From Ditylenchus dipsaci (lineage: Eukaryota > Nematoda > Chromadorea > Rhabditida > Anguinidae): 64,000 nt of DNA. Location: NCBI GenBank assembly GCA_004194705.1, contig SADC01000071.1, forward strand, positions 1 through 64,000, in the 5' to 3' direction. The position numbers were made by a program, and so were the translations under genes. Under the pieces are notes generated by a model. That model was not told the DNA's origin. It saw only the letters and a list, made by a program, of their open reading frames with translations, and made no database searches. Positions 45,501 to 56,300 of this stretch are shown in pieces. Every line of letters starts with the position of its first letter. Position 1 is the stretch's first letter.

Positions 45501-48500
45501 AGCAACAGGAAGACCACAATAGATAGGAGCACTGAGATGGTCAGCGTCATCTTTTCGCCTACATTTATTTTATTTTTTTTTTAATTTTACTAATAATATT
45601 TTTTTTGGTAACAGAAAGGAAACCTGAATCAGTAGGTAAGAAAAATACAGCCATGGAGAGGAAGCCATCAACACTGTTGGAATGATCAGCACAACCGTGT
45701 AGAACAAGGTTTTTCGCCTGAAAATCGCAAGATTACGATTGAAGCCTGGATATCTTCCTGTCTACTTTTCACAAATTCAAATTTGCATAGACTTTTTCGT
45801 CCTGGTTAATTTAAAAAGTACTGGAAAAATCGAGCAAAAAAATTTCAAACGCCCGCAACAACAAAAATTTGAATGTTATTGCCTCTGAACCAGGGATGAG
45901 AAATTATGATTAACTAGGCCTATTTTAGGCCTATCTTCAGGCCTAAAATAGGCCCACGCCAATTTGAATTAGACTTAGGCCTAAATAGGCCTATCTTAGG
46001 CCTATTTTTTTGGCGGGAATTTGAAATGCATTTAATTTTTAGACGATTTTTTTGCTTTTCGGCAAATTTTTCATTTTTGCTCAGAATTTCACCCTAGAGT
46101 GAACAAAAGCCACTGAAAGTTTTACCAAGGGAGTTAAACATTTTTCGACAATTTATGGATATTCGCCATCTATCTCGGTGAATCGGCTATTTGCGACCCA
46201 TTTTTAAAAATTTGTCAATTCCAGCCCGGATTCGTGTTCAGCATGTTCGATTTACTTGTAAAACTGCTCTTAAAGGACCATTGCCGTCTACGGCCATGGA
46301 TATTTGGACTTTTTGAATTGGCGGGGGACAGCTAAATTACTGCGAAAATATTTTTTGAAATATTTTTAGTTTGCAAATTATATTTTTCCAAAATTATAAA
46401 CGATCTACTAGTCGAGCCCAACGTTGCTTGACATTGCCAGATCGGACAAGATCTAACGCAGCCACTGCACTACAACTTACTTATAATTTCGGAAGACTAG
46501 CTTTGACCAATACACATAAATTATAATTTAAAATGAAAATAAATTAATAATTCAAAAAATATTTCGCAGTAATTTAGCTGTTCCCCGCCAATTCAAAAAG
46601 TCCAAATTTCCGTGGCCGTAGACGGCAATGGTCCTTTAAAGGTCTAACATTCTCGTAAAATTTCAAAATACTCTCGAGACAAAAATGATTCAAAAATTGA
46701 ATTTTCTGAGTAGTTTAAATGTTTTTTTGTCTTGAGTGGAACTTGAATTTTACGATAATGTTAGACCTTTAAGAGCAGTTTTACAAGTAAATCGAACATG
46801 CTGAACACGAATCCGGGGCTGGAATTGACAAATTCTTAAAAATAGTTCGCAAATAATCGATTTACCGAGATAGATGGCGAATACCCATAAATGGTCGAAA
46901 AATGTTTACCTCCCTTTGGTAAGCCTCCACAAAACTAACTTTCAGTGGCTTTTGTCCACTCTAGGGTGAAATTCTGAGCAAAAAAATAAAAAATTTGCCG
47001 AAAAGCAAAAAAAAATCGTCTAAAAATTAAATGCATTTCAAATTTCCGCCAAAAAAGAGGCCTAAAATTAGGCCTATTAGGCCTAGGCCTAAGATAGGCC
47101 TATTTAGGCCTAAGTCTAATTCAAATTGGCGCGGGCCTATTTTAGGCCGTTTGATGTATTTGAAAAAAGGCCTAGTTAACCATAAATTCTCATCCCTGCT
47201 CTGAACTACTAGAGTTGGCGGAAAATTTGTGGAATAACTTGTGATAATAATTGTCTATCGTAATCTAGACCTGATTCTCTCACCTGATTCTCAGCTGGAA
47301 TTCAATCCTGGAACGCTTGTTGACCAAAGATGCAGGCGCATCCATGACATCCAAATAGAGCTGGGCGCATATTCCGATCTACAAGGACCCGAAAATTAGA
47401 TTTGTATTTATAACATGGTGCATTTCCTTTTCTATAAATACTAAAAAGAGCAACACTTACAGGTCAATCCACTCTGCCTTCTCAAACTCCAACTTGATCT
47501 CGTTTTCATTGTAGGTCCAGGAGCCAAATATGAGGTGACATGTTTGTTCATCAAAGGGAAAGTATTCCACATCTGAAAATTAATAGTTTGTAGTGAAGTC
47601 AGGTTCATCGGGTATGCTACCCAGCAACAAGAAGGCCGGAGTACACAATGTGTGTGTCGCCCAAAACGCCCAAAATCATCTCATTCGTGCTTCCCATGAT
47701 GTTTAACTTGGAGAAAACACAAAGTTTTAGGATTGAGAAAGCATTTTTTTGGAAAAAAAATTGCCTTGGTCCCCCAAGACCATAAATATGTAAAAATTTA
47801 AGAAAAAAAATGTCTTTTTAATTAGCGCCATAACATTTTTAAAGGGATAAGGGCTGTATTGGGAGGCGAAAGGAATAAAAGGGGCCCCTTTTATGGCAAA
47901 ATGATAAAAAAAAGGTGAATGATTGTATTTTTGGATGTCTTATCATGTTTTTCAACTCAGGCCGTGACAAAAATAGACTCTATATGCATATATATGCATA
48001 TATGATCAAGAGTACTTCTCGAATCATGCCTAAAAATTAAAAAGAAAGCTCTCCCAATCCTAAAACGTTTTTTCTCCACGTTAAACATTAAAAGAAGCAC
48101 GAATAAGATGTTTTTGGCGTTTTTGGGCGACACACACATTGTGTACTTTAGCCAACAAGAACTACCAAGATAGAACAGCTCAAATGGATCTTTTTTGTAA
48201 AGGTGGTACACATTTTAGCACAAAATTTTCTATTCTGAATTAATGTCAAAAAAGTTTCCTTAGGATTGACAAAATTTCAAACTTCTAGCTGACTTCTAGT
48301 CATATCTTAGTTACCATGCCCTTTTCTGCTTTCAGACTTAAAGATTCACTGACCTATGATACAGAGCTCTTGTAGATGGCTGGAGGCACCCACAGCATAT
48401 CTCCTCTATGGTCTATTACCACATTGCACATGCTTAAACCCAAATGAGCTGAAGATTTTTCGAATAATATACCGTAAATTCTCTATTTATTACCCATAGG

Positions 48501-49721
48501 CAGGGTTCGTAATGAAAAATTTCAAAAAAAAAAGATTTTGACTAAAAACTTCAAAAATAAAAAAGATTTTGAGTCCCCAAAAAGGTCAGGGTCCCGAAAA
48601 AGGTTAATTATTAGAGAGTGGGTAATTAATAGAGAATATACGGTATCCAGAAAGTCCTTACAAAGATACTTCGTAATTCCCATCAGCACTAAAAATGAAT
48701 AATTTATGATACGAAAAAATCAAGAATAAGACCAAAAATATGGTTTACTTGTTGAAAGCACAATATCCGGGAGCCAAACCTAAATTTTCGCAGCTTTAGG
48801 AAAAAACGGTTTTTCAGGTTCAACCTTGTCAGGAGCAACCGAATTTCCTGATCCCACCGTAATTGACTGGGTTCCACGTCATCTATACATAGTTTTGATT
48901 TAAAAAAATTAAAGAGAGAGTTTTATTACTTGAAAGTCCTTCCACTTGAGGGTCAGCCACACATTAGTGTGCATGATCTGGTCCTTTTCATCCTGCAAAG
49001 AATATCAGTTTACTCAAAAAGTCTTGAATAAGGAGCGATTTCTGACCACATTGATAAGCAGCACTAATTGAAGAGCCATTCTTACAATAATTGTGTGTCT
49101 GACAAATTCTTGACGGGCTGAATCAGACTGTTGTAGCCTTTGAACACATCTACCTAAACACAGGTTTCAAGAAACAAATATTATACAGGAAGCTAGAAAT
49201 TGGATTTGAAGTTTAAGGCTTGTCTGGAATATTTATGTATCTTAATATCTCTGTCCTAAATTAGCACTAATATCTGAAAGCTAGTCGGATTTTTCTTCTG
49301 GACTGTGAAATACTGCCCTCCATCATTCAAACATTTAGCCGACCGTCCAATAATCAAATTTTTTTGCCGAACGTCTTAATGTCTAAAAAGTTTACTGGCT
49401 AACCGATATTTTCAAAATTTTCGTGATGCGGAAACTTGGCGTTGTCCAGACGGCATAGGTGGGCGGTGTGAGCACTATCAAAGGTGGTTCCCGAATCAAA
49501 CCATTTGATTTCACTTTGAACACAAAATAGTATAATGACTAAAAATTTATATACCATCAACCTCTCCTCATCATCCGAAGCCAGAACCAAGCCTGAATCA
49601 AATTTTACACCAATAATGCAGTAAAAAAACGCATCACTTCAAGTGTACCTTGCCTTGCAAACCCCAGAACTGAGACTAGGCATCCTAGGGACAACATCCT
49701 TAGACGAGGCACCAGTTTCAT
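42592..49721 (-). CDS. Cys-loop acetylcholine-receptor subunit, gene A
   Basis: A cation-channel subunit of the pentameric nicotinic receptor family, acting in the plasma membrane of nerve or muscle. In order: signal peptide [20 protein letters not shown] (49649-49721), [63 protein letters not shown], the Cys-loop end [20 protein letters not shown] (47460-47570), and [11 protein letters not shown]1 is [19 protein letters not shown]2 [21 protein letters not shown]3 [22 protein letters not shown]4 is [20 protein letters not shown], ending GGGGQI. The residue before TM2 (EK) fits cation selectivity. No vicinal Cys pair was found, so it is probably a non-alpha subunit. About fifteen exons; one intron holds a 1.3-kb hAT-like element. 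At least five single-base disruptions (near 48842, 48755, 48366, 45660, 45490). Confidence 0.8.
43466..43924. mobile_element. Degraded piggyBac-like MITE
   Basis: TTAA at 43462-43465 and 43925-43928. Tips AGGGCATGTCTGTGCG and the inverse ATGGGAATGCCCGTGCG are only partly alike. Contains a strong small hairpin with aatcgggtgaattgctccga at 43640-43702. Lies in a gene A intron. Confidence 0.45.
44085..44102 (-). other. 18-nt microexon of receptor gene A
   Basis: Minus-strand CATCGAGATGACTGGAAG between TTTTAG and GTATG encodes HRDDWK. It joins the loop exon (ending DEEYKM) to the TM4 exon (YVAMVIDR) in frame. The residues are those expected just before TM4. Confidence 0.7.
45891..47198. mobile_element. 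hAT-like foldback element (CAGGGATGAG ends)
   Basis: An exact 8-bp TSD, CTCTGAAC, lies at 45883-45890 and 47199-47206. Ends are CAGGGATGAGAAATTATG and the inverse CAGGGATGAGAATTTATG; CAGGG is a classic hAT tip. Subterminal parts carry tandem aggcctatttt. A second palindrome (about 46222-46822, ends near ggattcgtgttcagcatg) and a TTAA MITE lie inside. It sits in the intron before TM1 of gene A. Confidence 0.9.
46273..46635. mobile_element. piggyBac-like MITE (AGGACCATTGCCGTC ends)
   Basis: TTAA at 46269-46272 and 46636-46639; inverted ends AGGACCATTGCCGTCTACGG. Nested inside the hAT-like element 45891-47198. Confidence 0.8.
48472..48643. mobile_element. CCGTATT-group MITE in gene A intron
   Basis: TA on both sides (48470-48471, 48644-48645). 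Ends are CCGTAAATTCTCTATTTATT and the inverse CCGTATATTCTCTATTAATT. Confidence 0.7.
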
Positions 49722-50324
49722 GGCACTATAACTCAAAAAAACCAAGCTTTGTCACTAGACAAAAGTGCTGGACTTCATAAGCACCAGCAGCTGGCTATTG
49801 ATCAAGCCAGCAGGAAATAGGACAAAGAATGAGATAAGCAAGGCGATGATGGGAAAGTAATAATAACAGGAGTAGAAGAAAAGGAAGATGAAGTGAAAAG
49901 ACAAGTGGCTTGGCTCTTTGCAAAAAAAGAAGAAGAAGATTTTGGTGGGTTATGCCCTCTAGCAACACAAGTTCACTAAAGCAGATTTGATGGCCAGAAC
50001 AGCAGTTGGTCGCCTTTATTCTACCACTCTTTTTGTTCTTAGGAATAAATTCTGCTAATGTTTGGTGCAAATTTTTTGTTGAAAAAAGATTAGCACCAAA
50101 AAACAGACCCCTCGAAGTCAAACTCTTGTGCGAATAAGACCTGAGATTTTTTGTATTTTATTTCAAGCCAAAATCTCTAATTTTATTTATGTGTATTTTC
50201 GGGGAGAGTTGTTAAGAATTCTTTATTTATAAAATTTAAAAAACTAAAATTATTTTCAATAATATTCGAAAGATTTTTTTCAGACTGTGACAGATTTATT
50301 GCAGTTTTTTCTTCATTGTTCTCT

Positions 50325-53300
50325 TTAACTGACCATTTCAGCTTCTGCAGATTTCTTCAAGTGCTCAATGACTGAAGTTTGGTTGACATACTCGAAGACG
50401 TTGGAGCTGAAATATTTGATTTTTTTATTGGACGATTTGAGTTGGGAAGTAGGCAAGACAAGAAATTAGGTAAGGTTTGCCCTGTTTGTTATACAGAATG
50501 TCCCAGCATTAAAATCTTGGAAAGCCTACACTCTGACTAAAGTAGGGATTGGTGGGTTTCTAGACAGTTCGGTTAAAAACGGTTTATGCTGACCCATTTC
50601 CTTAATTAACTTCGACTGACCATGTAGAGGATTTATGAACCAGGTTTACATAGCCGTTTCTCTTTTTCTCCAAAAACCCAGCTACGAAAGGATTAGGCTA
50701 AAAAGCAAAAAATATGCCTCGAAGCAAATTTTCAACAAAGAAATGTAGATGAGAAAAAGACGATGCGTTGCTTGCCAATATTAATTGTTTCCAAAAAATC
50801 TGGAATTTACAAAATCTCCGACAAAAAGTACCTGAGAACAAGATTCCCATAGTACCACCAGCTGTTACAGCAAAAAACATAAAGTAGGAGTCGGTCGATC
50901 ACCATGGCCACATATTTCCACTCTTCTCTGATCTTTTTATGCAGGTCATCTCTGCGCAAATGTTCAGTGATGTATTCTGCAATGCGCAATACATGATTTA
51001 AAAGTAATGCTGTGTCGGAACCATTTTTTTATTATCTCATCAAAATCTGAGACCCAGAATTACATGCTCATCAAAAAATAGAAATTTAACAAGTATTCAA
51101 GGCTAAATTATTATTTTGGCGATGTATTGCAACACAGTCAATCCTCGTTTATCCGACATCCCTGAAAAATTCGTTCCCGCCTTGGCCCGATACTTTTTCT
51201 AGCTCGATTTTCGAAGTCTTTGCCAAATGTGATTCACCAGTCTAGCCTGAAATATCGCAAGGATTCTAATTTTGCCGGTCGTTTTTCCAAAACTTTTTAA
51301 TTTCGCCAAAAGACCCGCGAATCTCGGTTATCCGGCACCTGATTTTCAAAAAGGTTCAAAAGGTTCAAAGATAACCTAGTTCGCGGGTCTTTATGGCGAA
51401 ATCCAAAAACTTCGGAAAAACGACCGGTAAAATCACGATTTTTGTGATATTTCGGACTAGCGAATCACATTTGGCAAAGACTTCGAAAATTAAGCTAGAA
51501 AAAGTGTCGGACTCTCGAGCTTTTGAGGTGCCGGATAAACGAGTTTGACTGTTAAAAAATTCGAGCCATTAATAAATACCGTATTTTTTCTAATAGAACC
51601 ATCGTCGTTTTATTTTTCACTCGTCCTCAAGATCAGGAACATTTTAGGTCGATCTCAAGATTATTGGGTGAACATCCAAAATCTAAAAAGCAGAATCGGT
51701 AGAGCTCGCAGGAGTTAAGAAATGCAACAAACAGATTTGCAAAATATTGACTTTGTCCAAGATCAGAGTTTAAAAACTTTGTTTTTTTAGGTGCTCTGCC
51801 TTTTTTCTTGAGAAGAAAAAAACGTATTTTGTTTGATCTGCATTTGTCAGAGAAAGTTTTTAAATTAAATGCCTTTTTTTTATCAAAACCTAATGGGAGA
51901 ATTCATACTTAGTTTCCCAATCATTGCTCAGCAACATACTATGTCATACTTTTTGTATTTGAAGACCGAAAAGTATGACATAGTATGTTGCTGAGCAATG
52001 GTTGGGGAACTAAGTATATAGTCTCCCAATGCCTTTTTCAAATCAGAGATGGCACCCTGACCAAGGTACAGACCCTCAAAGTTGTACAGGTTGTATATTA
52101 TTTTGTTCTATTAGAGGAAATAAGTATAAAATATTAGGTGCATTACAATAGCGTCCATAGCTTTAAGAGCCTCATCTGTCAACAGATCACTGAGAGACTG
52201 TAGCCATCACGTTTAGATAGAAGTTTGTCTTCTGAAATAGCTATGGCTGGTTGGGACATTCTCCGACGACCCAGATAGGAAGCATTTCGCTCCATTCCTA
52301 GCTGGTTGGTGCAGTGAGGGTGATGGATCTATGATTTGAGTAAAAATATATGTGTTTTAAGGAGGCAGCACGCTGCCGAGTAGCCCAACCATTAGTTCTT
52401 TGGGGAAATTAGCCGCACCATATATTCGGGTGCAAAAAAACCGGGTATGCGGAAACCGGGTTGAGCCAAATTACCCTAGCTACATAATTTGAGGTTTCCA
52501 AATAGTGTACCTGTGCTTGAGACATCTCAATGAACTCGCCCGGCAAATACTTGTTCTTCACGTAACTTTTGCCAAACTCTGACTTGACACCATTGTGAGT
52601 CTTTTTGGAAAATCCCTTCGGCTTTCTACCGTCAATCTCTTCTTGTTGAGGGCGACGCTATAAAACAAATTAGAGGTGTTTACTTAGAATACTAGAGTAT
52701 AACCATAGTTGCACGGGCCGGCGACCCCTAGCGCCGGCGCCGATTCGGCGCCACATAATTTTTGTCCCGAAGAGGGCGCCGGCGCCGAAAATTTGTTCAG
52801 TCGGCGCCCGCGCCGATTTTCTCAAAAATAGGATTTTCGCTTTTTTCACATATGAATTTGAAAAATTCATAGTTTTTCTATAAGAATTATTATTACTTTT
52901 TCAACAGAATAATTTGTTCATCTAGACAAAGATGTGTCCATTAATCAGGTCATTGTCAAATATGTTTAGTGATTTTAATCATTTTACCGGTTTTACATTT
53001 TTACCGGCGCCTCGGCGCCGCACAAATTTCAGCCTGAAGAGGGCGCCGGCGCTGGACACTTTGGTATTTGGACACTACTTTTTAAATTTGGACACGACTC
53101 TAATTCCATTATAATTGAAAAAAGTTATGTATGGGGGAAATTGATAAGTTGTTATATGCAAATAATTACCATCATGAGAAATAGGGCAAGTACAAAAAAA
53201 ATAGTCTTCACCCATGGAGGCTAAAATAATTACATAGAAGATATACTTCCGTTGAAAAAAACCATATACCATGACATGGGTAGTAGGGCCACGGAAGTAG

Positions 53301-56300
53301 ATGTTGATGATGATTACTGTCACCTCAAAATTGTAAAATTTAAGATTTAAATTAAGCCGGTGCAGCCAGCACATGTTAACACGGGCTCGAACTGCGAAAA
53401 ACCCGAAAAGACAGAACGCCAAAAGAAGGTGCAAATTAGAAAAAAACGAGTTTTTTATACAAATGACTACACACCCGCAAAAACATAATTTTAGCTTACC
53501 AGGATTATGGCCCTAGTGCAGAAGCGGTTGCCAAAATTTGCCTTGGTCCCCCCTGTTGTTTTGAAGTTGAACCTTGTAAAGGTGATCATGTTAACCATAA
53601 TCACCATGATCACTACAATCACTATATTAATATAACTATAATGAACAGGGGGAGCAAGGCATATTTCGCAAAAAAAAAACAGGGGACCAAGGCAAATTTT
53701 GGCAACCGCTACTGCACTAGGACCAACATAATTTTAGCTTACCAGGATTGTTATTATGTTCATCACCTGAAACATTTTGTGCAAAATCCATTTTTAAAAG
53801 AAGTTAAAAATGTACAAAGGTCATTAGCAGGTACTTGGCCATCAATGGTATTGTCGAAGAAGTTGGTGCAAGATTTTGGAAACAAGCAACAGGAATACAA
53901 CCAATGCAAGCAAAATGCCTAAAAATCTTTTCGACCAGTGGGTCTAATTAATGGAGCCTTACTGATGGCCAATGTAATCTTTTCATCAGCCTCAGCCGGC
54001 AAATAAAACACAAGCATGCTTAGGAAGGCCATCAACACTGTGGGATGATCAGGATAACAGTGTAGAACAGCGTTTTTCTGAAATCTCATAGTATGAACCT
54101 GCTTAGAATGGTTGCTGATAACTGTAAAATTAGTAACAAAAACTCTAAGGCTGGTTCAAAAAATTGAATTTTTTGTGGTGCTACACTCGTATCACCATAT
54201 GGATCTTTAACACTAGAACGGTCGAGCGGCCACTTTGTGCAGTTGAGTCAGTTTTCGACGCTGATTCCGAATATGGTCACAGAATTTGCTAATTCGTTGT
54301 TTTGAGGTGGTAAACACCCCTTTGAATTTTGACACCAAAAATCAGTAACAGCTCGATAGTTTTACTTGTTACTCGAGAAGTATTTAATCGTGAGTCAAGC
54401 TGATAGCTTGTTTGAAAGCTGAAATTCCGGCCTTCTAGCTGTATATTACACACGGGTTGGTTGCAATAAAAAGTGTGTTTTTAAAGTCTTCAAAAACATA
54501 TTCAAATTTTCAAATTTTAAACATCTAGAAAAAAGTGCTTGTATTTTTATTATAGAGACACCACTCAAAAATCGGATACGATAGGAAGAAAGAGCAGACA
54601 AAACTGGGTCTAGAACGTCTATTTAAAAAAAGTTCGTTAGTTATTTGCTTGGTAAATTTACATCAAACAAAATTGTTGCAAAATTCGAAAAAAATAAAAC
54701 CGCGATTTGATCGAATTCAAATATTTTTATGCATCACAAATTTCAAAATACACAACAAAAATGCAACCAGAACATTTATTTGCAGTGATCACATTTAGAA
54801 ACTTCTTTCTTTGACCGGTGAAGTTCGCAGTAAGGCCTATGGCATTTTGAGCATTCTTTTTGGCATCTTTTGTCGCAGGCGTAGCATCGTCCCTTGGCAA
54901 ATATAAGCTTTGACTGACTTCTTGTTGTCATTGAGTGTAGCGTCCGGCGATCTTGACGAGCGGTCTCATCGCAGGATATACAAATGTCTTCGTCACTGCA
55001 TGCTTTTCACAAATTGGCTTTTGACAACTTCCACAGCTAATAATCTTTGACCCACGGATTGTTGATCTGCAGATGTAGCAATGCTCTTCTTCAAGCTTGG
55101 CGGATGAGACCATTTTCGCGTGAACGCTATAGATAGATGATAAATTTATACACATTTGGTCTAAATATACCTTGCATATAAGTTTGATATTTCTCCAAAT
55201 TCTTTTGTGCTCCAGTGACCTCCTTTCTCCTTGCTCCTTTCTTTCTTCAAACCATCCATTAGCTGATCGGATAAATTGTGCAGGAAGTCGCGTCTTGGTT
55301 GCTTTTCCCCCATCAATACAAAGGCATTTTGCGCGCCCCCATCCACAACTAAGCCCATAAAAAGTCGGAGCGGCCAGCGTCTTGTTGCGGGCTTGTAAGA
55401 ATACCCATTGATCATTTATCATCTGCCTCCCTGATTTATCCATTTCTTTTTGTGGTGAGCTGTGGAGTAGAGCGAAACTTGCTTTGTATCTCTAACTTGG
55501 AACTTCAAAAGAGTTTCCCTCTGACGGAATACAAACTGCACTTTACCATTCTAAAATACATTACCATAATTATGCTTCTGATAAGTTTTTACCTGCAGAG
55601 GTTCATTGAAAAAATCTCGCTCGTCAAGATCGCCGGACGCTACACTCAATGACAACAAGAAGTCAGTCAAAGCTTATATTTGCCAAGGGACGATGCTACG
55701 CCTGCGACAAAAGATGCCAAAAAGAATGCTCAAAATGCCATAGGCCTTACTGCGAACTTCACCGGTCAAAGAAAGAAGTTTCTAAATGTGATCACTGCAA
55801 ATAAATGTTCTGGTTGCATTTTTGTTGTGTATTTTGAAATTTGTGATGCATAAAAATATTTGAATTCGATCAAATCGCGGTTTTATTTTTTTCGAATTTT
55901 GCAACAATTTTGTTTGATGTAAATTTACCAAGCAAATAACTAACGAACTTTTTTTTAAATAGACGTTCTAGACCCAGTTTGTCTGCTCTTTCTTCCTATC
56001 GTATCCGATTTTGAGTGGTGTCTCTATAATAAAAATACAAGCACTTTTTTCTAGATGTTTAAAATTTGAAAATTTGAATATGTTTTTGAAAGACTTTAAA
56101 AAACACACTTTTATTGCAACCAACCCGTGTGTAATATACAGCTAGAAAGGCCGGAATTTCAGCTTTCAAACAAGCTATCAAGCTTGACTCACGATTAAAT
56201 ACTTCTCGAGTAACAAGTAAAACTATCGAGCTGTTACTGATTTTTGGTGTCCAAAATTCAAAGGGGTGTTTACCACCTCAAAACAACGAATTAGCAAATT

